DNA of 64,000 nucleotides from Cerioporus squamosus. Taxonomy: Eukaryota > Basidiomycota > Agaricomycetes > Polyporales > Polyporaceae. Positions 33,615-44,681 of this stretch are shown here, in pieces (the first letter of the stretch is position 1; every line of letters begins with the position of its first letter). The translations under genes and the position numbers were made by a program. The notes beneath the pieces are model-generated. The model saw nothing but the letters and a program-made list of their open reading frames with translations. It had not been told where the DNA came from and ran no database searches. The DNA lies in the NCBI GenBank assembly GCA_022592435.1, contig JABYQS010000002.1:744001-808000 (forward strand), written 5' to 3'.

Positions 33615-34863
33615 TCATGTCGCATTCGTGATGTGAGCTATCAACATCTCATTCACAGCCTTCGCTGCCTTGTCGACCTGGGCGAGACACGAGTCGAACC
33701 ATTTCCGCGGATCCTTGGCCTTCTTCTCTGCTGCCTTCGAGCCCTCGATGCCCAGTCCGCTCATCTCCTTCGCTAGATCCGTTTCTTGCACTGCAAGAGG
33801 CATAAGGGTGGCGTTCGCGATGGTTCCGTGGACCTGGCGTATGGCTTCCGCGAGGCTAGAGGTCGCGGCTGCAAGCGCAGGCGGCTTTTGCGGGGCATAC
33901 AGCGTCGCTACGACCTCCTCCACCGCAAGTACGACAGCATGTGATCGGGAGGGAAGGGCATCCAACGTCGAATTGAGGCCCTCAGTGCTCTCAGCAGAGC
34001 TTGACAGACTATTGAGTACATCTGGTACGATCCGCTTGTGATAGAGGGTCGCGAAGCGGACAAGAGGTTGCACCTGACAGTCGGAAGATTTAGCGTTGTT
34101 GGGACAGATGGAGATGGCACTGCTGCAACGTACCTTCTTCGTGCGCTCTAACTCGACTTCCGACATCTTCTTGCTGGCCCCGAATCCCAACTCGTCCCAT
34201 TCATCGTCGAAGTCATCGCCCTCCGTCTCGTCTTCTCCTTCTCCAGCATCCTCGAGCATGGCGTTGATCTCCTCCAGAGAGTCCTCCATCATGTCCCTGT
34301 CTGCCTTCCAGCGTTTCTTCACCGCAGCCAGATTGTCTACCGGGAGGTCTCGCCGCGCCTTCTCGACAAGGTCATGGATAGTTCCGGTACGCATCAGGTA
34401 GTCTTCCCCTCCGCTGTCCACAAACATGCTCGCGAGCGCGCGTACAGACTCGCAGACTTCGCGTGCAAGTGAGCGAGCATCGGATGCGAGGGTGGCTCCG
34501 TGCAGATCGAAGAGCGTCGCGCATGTCGCAAAGGAAGTAATCGAGGTGCCGAGATCTTTTATGGGCGCGATAGCAGCGGAGGGTGCGGGAGCAGATGGTC
34601 GGAGTACCAGAGTGACCTTAGTCGTCGAGGTGTATATGAGAGTTAGCAGCGACTGGTAATCTTTGTGCAAGACCGCGCATGCTGGCCGGGAGTCAAGCAA
34701 CGAGACTTGGGTATCGGAGAAGGGTTGCTGGAGAGCATCGATGGCGGCGGAGCAGGTGTCCCTGAGTGCACGTAGGGCAGCGAGAGCTGGAAACTGGGCT
34801 CGGTCAGCGTGCGCATCATCGACGACGGTCGATAAGCTTGCCTGTCTCAATGTCCGTACTCAT
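33615..34863 (-). CDS. Cyclin-D1-binding protein 1 homologue (GCIP-like helical protein)
   Basis: A large exon (about 34850-34130) and a second exon (about 34070-33615) encode roughly 390 helical residues. An internal acidic stretch (EGEDETEGDDFDDEWDELGF) sits between two Ala/Leu-rich halves, followed by ASKKMSEVELERTKKV. The C-terminal half (VQPLVRFATLYHKRIVPDVL to KWFDSCLAQVDKAAKAVNEM) fits the GCIP/CCNDBP1 family, which in animals binds cyclin D1 and Grap2; the fungal role is not known to me. The start is unsure. The first upstream ATG (34863) is out of frame with the main ORF, whose first in-frame start-like codon is TTG at 34850. Either an upstream exon or an indel is missing. Confidence 0.72.
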
Positions 34864-36006
34864 GGTGGATGGCGAGAACAATCGTCCGACGCAGCCGCCC
34901 GGGCTCGCAAACTGACTTCGGAGGTCGGTCCGATGTCCGTAGGCCTCTTATGGCAACGTAAACGCCCATCGGGGTGTGTGCGTAGCGCTGAGCCGACCAC
35001 TTGAAGCGGTCTGGGTTCTCCTCTAGAATTTCGAAGCCAGACGATGCTCTCACTCCGTGATCGGTGATTCTCTCAGTAGGCTGGGCCTGGGTTACGGTAT
35101 CCCGCTGTGTGCCTCAGAACTGACTTGTCGACTAAATGGTTCGAGACGTGCATCTGTCCTTCAAAGTTCCAGATCCGCAACTGCCGGTGTCGAGACATAT
35201 ACCTGTGGATCCGACTGCAATATTTACGGCCGCGGGGCGGAGACAACATGCATCTTATGCTTCTATCTGCTCCCGACATCTTCCATCAAGATGGATGCGC
35301 GTGTTGTGTAGCGATGTCTACCTGTCAAGGCGAAAATCTCACACGTGTCCTGGGGCCTGTCTGAAGCTCTGAACACTCCATGATGCGATAGGTCCTGGTG
35401 CTCTCACGACGGCGTCCATCGAGCAGCTATTTTTTTATACAACGCTCGGTCACATTGGGGTCATACGAACACGTATCGCGGTGAGTCGCTTGCTTATCGT
35501 GGTTAGTTGAAGCTTAACTCTGCGACAGAGTCATATGCGTCACCAGCTGCAGAAACCAGGATGCGCCACTGCGACTCATCTACCACGGCATGCTGCCGGT
35601 GCGGCTTCGACCCACCGTTCTTGCTCGGGATACACCATTTTGCCCGAACATTGTCGTAAACCCGAACGTGCTTGCATGTCACGCTACGCATGCCCCACAG
35701 CGCCTGTGGTACACTTCGTAGACTGCGACCTGTCAGAAGACCCTCTGGGCAGGCCCATGGCGTCGTCGCCAACGACCATTGGGCGGGAATCATGCCAGCG
35801 CCGGAGAAGCTGACGGCATCGTCCATCCTCTGTGCGCGTTTCGCTGATGACTGTGGGGAGTACCTGCCAGTACGATGGTGTGGTGTGCGCTAAGTGCCTT
35901 GGGAAATGTTCCCCGACAGCTCTATATGTAGAGACAGTTGTGGCAGTCATGGCAAGGGATACCGACCTCGCCCCACATCTTACCTCTTGAAACGAGGACC
36001 TCACAG
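34864..36006. other. Intergenic region upstream of GMC oxidoreductase 3
   Basis: About 1.1 kb with divergent genes on both sides. Overlapping short ORFs near 35057-35372 and 35503-36004 carry no motif. A T7 run at 35429 and a TATA-like box at 35922 are the only notable features. It probably contains both promoters. Confidence 0.4.
35922..35929 (+). promoter_or_regulatory. TATA-like box of GMC oxidoreductase 3
   Basis: CTATATGT lies about 80 bases before the ATG at 36007, a suitable distance for a core promoter with a short 5' UTR. Motif match only. Confidence 0.45.
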
Positions 36007-38874
36007 ATGTACCTCTTCCTCCTCAGCGCCCTCTGCGGCACTTTGCCGTACGTCCTCTCTGCGGACACAGCAGGTACGTAGCAGAAGTCTGCCATTAGAG
36101 TTCCAACTGACATCGGCTATCGCAGTGGCAAACAGGACATTCGATTACGTCGTAGTTGGCGCGTCATGTTGAATCCATGCACAATCGAACCGCATGCTGA
36201 TTAACCTCGTTAGGTGGTGGGATAGCAGGCCTTGTCGTCGCGGCAAGACTGAGTGAAGATCCACGCGTAACAGTTGCAGTAATCGAAGCCGGCGCACATT
36301 ACGTCGACGAACCTCTAATTGATACTCCAGGTAGGTCCACCACCACATCTCCTAGCTATATCAATTCCGACAGCGCACTGCCACAGAACAATTCGGTCAA
36401 GCTCTCGGAAACCCCAAGTTTGATTGGAACTTCGTGACCGCCCCGCAGTCTGGCCTCAACAATGGGGTTGTTTCGTATCCAAGGGGAAAGATGCTCGGCG
36501 GTTCCAGCGGTATCAACTTCATGGCTTGGGACAGAGCGTCTGTCAAGGAGTATGACGCTTGGCAGGAGGTACAGAAACGCCTATAGATTATTCTCGCTGA
36601 GCGGTTCACTGATAACGATGATAGCTCGGAGCTGAAGGATGGAATTGGAAGGCGCTCCTCCCATATCTGAAGAAGGTCGAGACCGTCTCTCCCCCGACGT
36701 CCTCACAGCTGTTCCCTGGTGCTACGGAGATCTCAGAGACTACGTTCGACGAGTTCCATGGAAGGGCCGGGCCGCTTCAAGTGAGAGCATTCATCCGTGA
36801 TGCCAAGTCTTCACTAACATTGCTCACAGGCGTCATATAATGTCTTTTACGCTAATATAACGACCCCATACGTGGAGACCGTGAACGGACTGGGCATCCA
36901 AACGAATAGTGACCCCGTGGGTGACATGTCGTCTTCCGTGATGTTGCTTCGCGAATTCAATGGCTCTGCAGTACAGGGGCGACGGAACGGGTATATTCAA
37001 CACCGAGTGTGCGATCGATAGAACCAAGAACCCTGGAAAGCGGTCATATGCGGCCAATACTTACTACCGCGGCGACAAGCCCAACTTGACCGTCTTTCTC
37101 GCTACACAGGTAGGACACCTATCGGACGGTGTTTAGGATTGAGTATCGACTGGTAACCGAACATCGTTCAACAGGCCACCAAGCTGAATCTCGCCACCCA
37201 CTCTGTCACCGGGCACCTGCGAGCCACCGGTGTGAACGTCGTCGCGGTGAATGCTACCGGCATCAATGGGACCATCACTGCGCGGAAGGAGGTTCTGCTT
37301 GCCGCAGGTGGGCACAGTCCGTATCTTAACCACCAGACAAAGATACTGAATGAGTCTGCAGGATCGATTCAATCGCCTCAATTGCTGGAGCTATCGGGTG
37401 AGTTACTAGTAGCTACGTCTCCGAGCTTTCCTAACCCTTTTCTAGGAATTGGGAACAAGACCATTCTTGAGTCCGTAGGGATCAAGACTCTCATCGACCT
37501 TCCAGGAGTGGGCGAGAACCTACAGGTTAGCTGAACACCTTGCACACTATCGGTAGTCTTACTATCGCTTCAGGATCATACACTACTCGCACAAGACTTC
37601 GAGATGCAGAATGATATCTTCACCTATGGTGAGCCGCTTGTGTTCGTCAGTGATCAATATGATTTTTGATATGCTGAGGCGTCTGGCAGATGAGCTCCGG
37701 AACAACGCGACCTACCTAGCGGAGCAAGAGGCAGAGTAGTGAGTGCTACTAGAATGGGAGCATCGCAATGATGCCGACCTTGCGCCGTGTTCCAGTGCCG
37801 CCAACGGAACAGGAATCTTCGCTTCGTTGTCATTCGCCCTCACCTTCCCGACGGTGAAGTCAGTTGTCTCTCCCGAGGTGCTCGCATCGTTGCGAGACAA
37901 GGCGGCAAAATTGCTCGCATCACCGGGCATCTCAGCGTTGACCAAGGCGCAATACAAGTTGCAATCCGAATGGCTCGTCGGTGACGATGTCGCCTACCTC
38001 GAGTACATCATGTTCCCGACAGGAGGTAGGACGGCCGTGAGCCCTACGCCCGGTTCCGTGTACATCACCATCTGGGTCGGAATGATGGTACAACGCTCTG
38101 GACCTCTCTGTTCTTTCTTTCACTTACTCACGCGTTCACACCTATGCAGCATCCATTCGGTCGCGGTTCAGTTGTATGTTGACTGCCACTCCGTTCACTC
38201 GAGCCGCTAAATCTAAGGGGGCCAATATCGTAGCACATCAACTCTAGCAGCCCATTCGTGCAGCCGGTCATAGATCCCAAGTACCTCGGGAACGATGTCG
38301 GTGAGTACCACTCGCAAAAGCCCTTACCGCGCTACCTAACCCATACCATCGCAGACATGCAACTTGCGCTCGAGAGCACCAAGTTCGTCAGGAAGATCAC
38401 CGAGAGCGAACCCCTAGCCTCGTATGTCGTCGGCCCTCATGAACCACCTGCGAACGTGACAAGCGACGATGACTGGCTCAAGTATGCACACGTCTGTCTG
38501 AGCGATCTTGGCAGTGTTCTAACCATGATCTCCAGCTATATCAAGACCTTCTTGGGCACCATCTACCACCCTATGGGCACGGCGGCGATGTTACCACGCG
38601 AGGTGGGAGGTGAGTGTCATTGCCGATACGGCCTCAACATGTAGACATAAGAATGACTCTTCTCCAGGCGTCGTCGACCCGGCTACGCTAAGGGTGTATG
38701 GCACAACCAACTTGCGCGTTGTCGACGCATCCGTGATACCGATGCTACTCGGGACCCATCCACAGGCGAGCATTTACGCGGTCGCGGAACGAGTAAGTGA
38801 GATCGATCTCTAGCGTAAATCTTCGCACTGACGAGTTTGATCAGGCCGCAGACATGATCAAGGGCCTCATCTGA
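36007..38874 (+). CDS. GMC oxidoreductase 3, secreted aryl-alcohol-oxidase-like
   Basis: The ATG at 36007 opens a signal peptide (MYLFLLSALCGTLPYVLSAD), followed by FDYVVVG and GGIAGLVVAARLSEDPRV. GMC signatures: GKMLGGSSGINFMAWDRAS, GSIQSPQLLELSG with IGNKT, VGENLQDHTLL. The active site is GTIYHPMGTAAMLPRE (first His) and MLLGTHPQASIYAVAER (second His). Many Asn-x-Ser/Thr sites fit extracellular glycosylation, unlike GMC 1 and 2. It would oxidise aryl alcohols and supply H2O2 to peroxidases. Three splice junctions are odd: the intron inside the FAD motif fits best with a GC donor (GCGCGT, near 36160); the junction 36920/36977 is one base short in G runs; and the junction near 38170-38255 has no phase-consistent solution that keeps the SPFVQPVIDPKY exon whole. 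Confidence 0.83.
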
Positions 38875-39015
38875 GTATTGCACACGGGACGTAACTTGCT
38901 TGGAGTCGGCGGACAGTCCACATAAGCGTGTGTTCCAAATCGCGCATGTATGTCAACTAATGGTACAGTAGGATATACAAACTCACAAAGCACGAACGGT
39001 ACCTGGGATGCGAGA

Positions 39016-40311
39016 TCATGAAGCAGTCACAGGCACGGAAGATGAACCGGCAGCCTGAGCAGGCTTCGCGCCAGATGCGCCCTTGCTCCTTCCCCAACGA
39101 ACGTTGACCATCTCTCCGTCAATTTCGAGGCCATTCGCCCAGGCCTGCGCTGCAGTCTCCGCCGATGCCCTGTCTTTCCAGTTGACGAAGGCGCATCTGC
39201 ACAAGCGCCAGTCAGCGGGTGGCAACATTGATAGTCGTGCCACATACCTCGTCTTCTCGACATGTACCACAGACTTCAGTTGTGACGGCTGTACTGAAGG
39301 CAAGGACTTGAGCACACGGGTCCTTATGCTTTGCTCAGTGGACGACAGTGACAACGAGCTCAAGAAGAGGGAAGTCTAGACAAACAGCCGACATCAACCA
39401 ATGCTACCACATGGAATGCTAGACCGACGCACGATGCTTTGGTCTTCAGGGGGTTGCAAACCCATGTTCGTCGCGTTTGCGGACAAGATCTTTCTAGCAA
39501 CAGGGTCGTTGCGGCCATGATACCGATCCTGTATGTTTTGCTTCGACAGCTCATTCTGCACCGGCATCTCGTGCCTGTATTGCATGAGGTTTGGGGGCAA
39601 TAAGAGCAGAGTAACTGACGACATACCGGTACGGACACTCATCCCCACGCTTGCATTCACCCTTGGCGAAGAATGAGCATAGATGTGGACGGTTACGCTT
39701 GTAGTAGGGATCGGTGCGTGCGAGTTGCTTGAGCATCTCCTTCCCTGCACTCGACTGCCGACTGTTCACGTCCAACAATGACTTCGCACCATCAAGCTGC
39801 GTGTTGTTGGAAACTAGAGCGCAATGATACTACACGTGGCACGTACCTTGCTCTCCATGTTCTGTGCGTAGTACTCCCGGTTGATCTCGCTCGTTGGTGC
39901 TTCGCTCTCCACCCCCAGTGCCGTATCCCGGACTTGCGTGGGCAATCCGTACTCCAAGTCAAGCAGACATGTCTGGCAGACGTTCTTGATCTTGGCGCAC
40001 GTCTGACAAATGACGGTGGTCTTGAACCTCATACCGGTGCCAGGGTTCCAACGGAAGACGGTGAAGGGACGAGCGCATGTGCCACAAGAACGTCCAAACT
40101 CTTGCTTAGACTGTATAAGCAGTCAAACAGTCGTCCAAATGGTGCAAAGACGGCAAGACATACCATGCGCACGAATGCATTGTCACCCAAGCCTGCAGGT
40201 TGTGGTCGGTTCATGCTCGAAGTGGCGAAGGGTGTCTTACTCACATGTTTCGCAGAGAATGGGAAACTCGCTCTGTTCCCAGCCGGCCTTGTTTATGTCT
40301 GCCTTCGGCAT
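39016..40311 (-). CDS. SLT11: Pre-mRNA-splicing factor SLT11/ECM2 (RBM22 homologue)
   Basis: The protein begins [20 protein letters not shown] and has Cys pairs typical of the N-terminal zinc-binding part ([34 protein letters not shown]). A CCCH zinc finger follows ([19 protein letters not shown]), then an RRM with [20 protein letters not shown] and [23 protein letters not shown]11/RBM22 contacts U6 snRNA and the intron in the activated spliceosome (Prp19-related complex). The stop at 39016 is convergent with GMC 3 (141 bases). The start is divergent from NPR2 across about 390 bases. All junctions are in phase. Confidence 0.92.
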
Positions 40312-40704
40312 GTTGATTCCACAGGGTGAAAATGGATAGTGGGAGGTAGTGGATGTATGGAGACGGGTTCAGCTTGCTTGCAGAAACGGCTCACCGCGTT
40401 ACGAAACGTCTGCTTAGTCATCAGTCCCGCTCTCATACTCCAGCGTCTACGAGGTACTTGCTACTGAACTCCACCTGACTGACCTCACTAGGTCAGTGAA
40501 CCGCCAACTTCGAGCAGATGGATGTCTGTGCGTACTTCGCGAACGGCTTGAGAAGTATTGCTGATAGTGAGTTTCAGAACCCACGTGAAGTCGCGTTGCA
40601 GACGCGTAGGTCCTCTTCGCAGGAACTTAACGCATAGTCATGTTAACCAACATGTTCTCCACGGATAGTAGAGTCCACATCATCGACGGCCTGAAGTTAT
40701 CGTA
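40312..40704. other. Shared promoter region of SLT11 and NPR2
   Basis: 393 bases between two divergent start codons. No ORF or repeat of note. Presumably carries both promoters; I see no strong TATA box on either strand. Confidence 0.4.
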
Positions 40705-42974
40705 ATGTCCTCCAACGGGGCCTCCTTCCTTCCCCGCCTAGAGTCTGTATTTTACGCTGTCTTCGATGTCGAACAAGGGCCGAAGATCGTCTCCCAAGTC
40801 CCTGAGGCTCTTATTGCCACCACGTCTTCTGGCCAAGCATCCGGAGCGTCTAGCAGCACTCTGTTCGCCGCTTCACCTGCATCTTCTACTCCCTCACTCT
40901 CAGAGGTGGACCTCCCCTCACGCGCAGCATCCAGCTCCGTTCTCTCCTCCCCCATCTCACAACGACTGGACGCTACGAGCATGTTATCACCTGACAAACG
41001 CGGCAACTCCACGAATCGGTTTCTGTTCAACTTCGACGACATCTCGAAATATGTCATCCCGCCAAAGGCTCTGTGTGGTCGACTGGTCATCTGCGCAACC
41101 AAGAAACATCAGATCCTTGGCTTCCCAGTGCGGCTGGACGATGAATCCTATCCACGGAACTACTTCCTATACAACGTCTGTTTCGTGTTCGAGCGTACCG
41201 CGGACCTGAGCTGTTACGAACCTGTGGCAAGGAAGGTCAGCCGTGTTCTGACAGCATGTGAGGTAGGCGATGCCATGATGAAAGACGACTTGGACCCTCA
41301 CTTACCCTCGTTGCAGAAAGAGTCTGGGTTTCTATCCTCTGCTCAGAGCGCTCCCGCCGTCCATGCAATACTCGAGCAACTATACGAGGACCTGAACTCA
41401 TATTCCGAGACATCCATCCCAATCGACCCATTCAACTCAATCGAACTGAAGATCTTCCCCTTTTACCCGAATCCTCCTCCTGTCAAGGATTGGATGGTAC
41501 CTCTCGCCCTCATCAACCTCACGAATAGGATCGAGCCAAACTGGGACCTGACCATTGTGAAGGTACGCTGGTGGAGCGCCGTGCCTACTATTCCGCCCGT
41601 GACTGACTTGCTGCAGATATGTCCATTCATCGACGGCATAAACCACATCAGCCGGATCGCACGACTCGCAAACTGCGATCCTAACCTCACCCGCCTTGCC
41701 ATTTCGCATCTTCTGTAAGTGGCCCCTCTCCTCAATATTATCGAGCGAAGCTGATGCTGACGCCTGCTCAGGTATTACCAAGTCATCATGATGATCGACA
41801 TATTCCAGTATTCTAATATGTATACCCTCCGGAAGAGCATGCAATGGCTAGCGGACAAGGATCATATCAGGGACGAATGTGGTCCGTACGTCACGAAAGC
41901 TGGTAAGCGACCAGTTTTCCCGTAGCACTCTGTTCTCACCATCTCTGCAGGCTTCCCAATCCCCGACTGGCCGACACTGCTCCATCTCTACTCCCGCTTC
42001 AGGGCAGGGAAGACCGTCCGAGACTGGATGGAAGAATACGACGTGCACAAGCTAAACATCGACGTGAGACGATTCACGAGTTTTGGTGTCATCAAGGTGA
42101 GAGAGTCCGCTCGCGTAACCTAGTGTAGTGTCATGCTGACACTCAATATCAGGGCTTTCTACGTCGTGTTCATCGCTGGCCTGTCTTGCTCTCAAGTCCA
42201 GAGCAAGCACAAGATAAGCATCCTTCCATGAGCTCGCTTGGTAGGAAGCGCGGCAAGAGCTTCGCGTCGGCCATGACGATCTCAACTTCCACTGCCTCTC
42301 CCCCGACGACACGCACGGACCCTGAGTCCCTACGTTCAAGAGGGCGCGTCCAAGAGGCTCAGCCCACCATCGCTTCCGCTGGAGCGGAGATAGTCCCGGC
42401 GTTCTCTACAGCCTCTGCAAGTACGGTGACACGAATAGCACCGACGCGCCGCGCAAGCGCAGCAGAAAGCTCTCTAGAGATGCTCCGCAGTCGCGACGGC
42501 CGTAAGCCGCTGCAGGACAGAGCGTACCAGACAATGTCGCGCTTGTATGGCCGAGCTGAGGCCATAGCGCAGAAAGCTGCAGGCAAGCAAGGGGATACGT
42601 TTTCCAATGCAACAGCGAGGAACATCGTGTCGTCCTCTCCCGATGCGTTCGAAGCGCGAGGTCTGCCCGTCACTGCCGGGGGTATGGCATCGGACACACT
42701 CGACAGCGAGCAATCAAGTGGAGGGAGGTCGAACTTACTCGGAGGGGTCAGACCGCGGATTTCGCGGGAATTCTCGACTGGTCAAGGGCTTCTGCAGGGC
42801 CCGGCGCAATTTCCACCGGAGTTGCTGATGCTGCTGGACGGCGAGCATCACACGGACGAGATCTGCACGAGGTTCGAGGTTGGTTGGCCCATGCTGAGAC
42901 AATGGCTGTTCGCTGCAGGTGGTGCGCAGGAAGGAGATGAAGACTACGGCAGCGTATCCATAATATATCGATAG
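40705..42974 (+). CDS. NPR2: NPR2 (NPRL2), GATOR1/SEACIT subunit, nitrogen permease regulator
   Basis: The N-terminal longin-like domain is clear: ESVFYAVFDVEQGPKIVSQV, then FNFDDISKYVIPPKALCGRL, YPRNYFLYNVCFVFE and ELKIFPFYPNPPPVKDWMVP. The central winged-helix region follows (GINHISRIARLANCDPNLTR, YYQVIMMIDIFQYSNMY), and the C-terminal domain has GFLRRVHRWPV and HHTDEICTRFEVGWPMLRQW. A Ser/Thr/Arg-rich disordered insert of about 150 residues (near 42,230-42,760) separates the last two, longer than I expect from yeast. NPR2 with NPR3 inhibits TORC1 on amino acid starvation through GAP activity on Rag GTPases. The long first exon (40705-41563) and later exons join in phase. The stop is 13 bases from the stop of RCL1. 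Confidence 0.94.
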
Positions 42975-42987
42975 GAGACGTATACAC

Positions 42988-44448
42988 TCATGCTAATGAC
43001 CTATTGGCGTTGACATAACCGACGCCGTAGCAAGAGAACAAGAGATCCGGCGTGTTTTGGTCGGAAGGGTCTGCCGGGACTATTTTGAATGCCGTACCAA
43101 AGGTTTCCTTGACGTCTCGTAGAAATTGTATCCTGCAAAGGGTGAGTACCAGTGTGAGGGGCAACTACAATTGCACTCACGTCCGAGTGGTTGGCTCGCC
43201 CATCCTACACCGTCCTACGTCTTCGCTGCCAAGGACCATCATCAGAAGCACCAACACTTGGTGTTGACGATCTACGCAGCCCCCCCGCCTGATCTCTGCA
43301 AGAAGGGCTCTTGAAGCCTGCAGAGCGATATCTTCTGGAGGTACACCTGGTTGTGATACGGCTTCGGCGCAGTGCATAGCACCAGTCGTCGACTCAGAGA
43401 GTAGGCTCAAGGCGTAGCCTGGTGACCTATATACTCTGTGAGCATATGGTTAACGTGTTCAATATTCAGAAAGCTCACTTTCCGCTGTCTTCCCCCTTGT
43501 ATACATCGGAATACAGGTAGATGTCGGGAATGTAGCGGTTGAGAACAGAACGCGACGCTTCAATCATCCGATTTGAGAATTGAGGATTGACGCGGACGGC
43601 GTGTCTGATCTCATGTAAGCTGTGTATCCACAGAGCCAAGGTTTGTTACACTCACGAAATGCCTCTTATTCTCTTCACCTTGCCGGGATCCACGAAGTCC
43701 AACGTCTTCACCTGTCTGACTATCGGGCACAAGAACTGCACCTCTCCTCCTCCCTGAGGAGGGCTGCCTCGCTTCTTGATCTGGGGTGGCATATGAATAC
43801 CAGCAGTTGCGGTAGAGAGTAGATCACGTACCCGGAGTTCCAGACCTTCAGACACACCGAACAGTTGCATATGCGGCAGCGTAACAGTACGAATGATGTC
43901 CACCTAAAATTTCGTCCTTGAGCCCCAGTAGAAGACGATGCATGGAAAGGACCCACAGAGAGGTCATTATCGTCAGTAGTGATCCCCCTGAGGGTGAGCT
44001 GCAGGGGTTTCTTCGCGAATGGCGCGAGCATGACGATGGGCTCAAGGAAGTATCCGACGGAGCGAGACAATGGACAATCGTGTACGACGGAGCCTCCTGC
44101 GATGATCCCGGGCTTGAGTAGGATGGCAGTACCTGATGGGAAATGAGAACTTCAAGCATGAACGGAGAGAAGAACACGCACCAGTGACCGAGATCTCAAT
44201 AATTGTGCCATTCGTCACCCTCTCCAACAATCTGAGCAAGCTAACCTCATAGTCTGTTATATGTACGTTTGTCCGTGAGCAACAGTGCGTGTGATGTGAA
44301 AGCGCTGCGCACCTCGGAGACCAGGATTCTTGTCGTCCGACCGAATCTTGTCTATACGAACAGGCTTTCCGCTCAGAATCGAAAGAACAAGCCTATGCCG
44401 GAGGTATTGATGTCCGCTAAACTGCAGAACTGTAGGTGTTTGTGTCAT
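42988..44448 (-). CDS. RCL1: RNA 3'-terminal phosphate cyclase-like protein RCL1
   Basis: Start MTQTPTVLQFSGHQYLRHRL at 44448. Family motifs follow: LVLSILSGKPVRIDKIRSDD, NGTIIEISVTGTAILLKPG, IIAGGSVVHDCPLSRSVGYF, LRGITTDDNDLSVDIIRTV, LRIKKRGSPPQGGGEV, RGISHAVRVNPQFSNRM and SPGYALSLLSESTTGAMHCA. The C-terminal exon ends GYVNANRSLA. RCL1 is a catalytically inactive cyclase relative that cleaves or guides cleavage of pre-rRNA at site A2 with BMS1 in the SSU processome. Several short introns, all in phase. It is divergent from UBA3 (233 bases between starts). Confidence 0.93.
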
Positions 44449-44681
44449 TGTCGCCGATAGACTGCACGAGGACGAGAAAGCTGTAAAGAGAGCTTAGAGG
44501 CAAGGTTTGACGAAAAGAACAGTCAAGTGAACCCTCGATCAAAAAGTTGAGACGCCCAGCCATTCAGATGTATGGGCGCCTAGATGACTACTGCAGCTTC
44601 ATTGCGTAACGCGTCCTCACCTGGAGGCTGTTCATCTTGCCTCGACCACCCATCTCCCCTCCGCCCACTGTCCACAGCGCG

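Noticed and set aside
35120..35180. GGTTCGAGA resembling a tRNA B box
   Set aside because: No matching A box, acceptor stem or anticodon arm can be folded around it; treated as chance.
26752..38874. Whether the GMC cluster is a secondary-metabolite gene cluster
   Set aside because: No polyketide synthase, NRPS, terpene cyclase, P450 or transporter is present between or beside the genes; tandem duplication explains the grouping.
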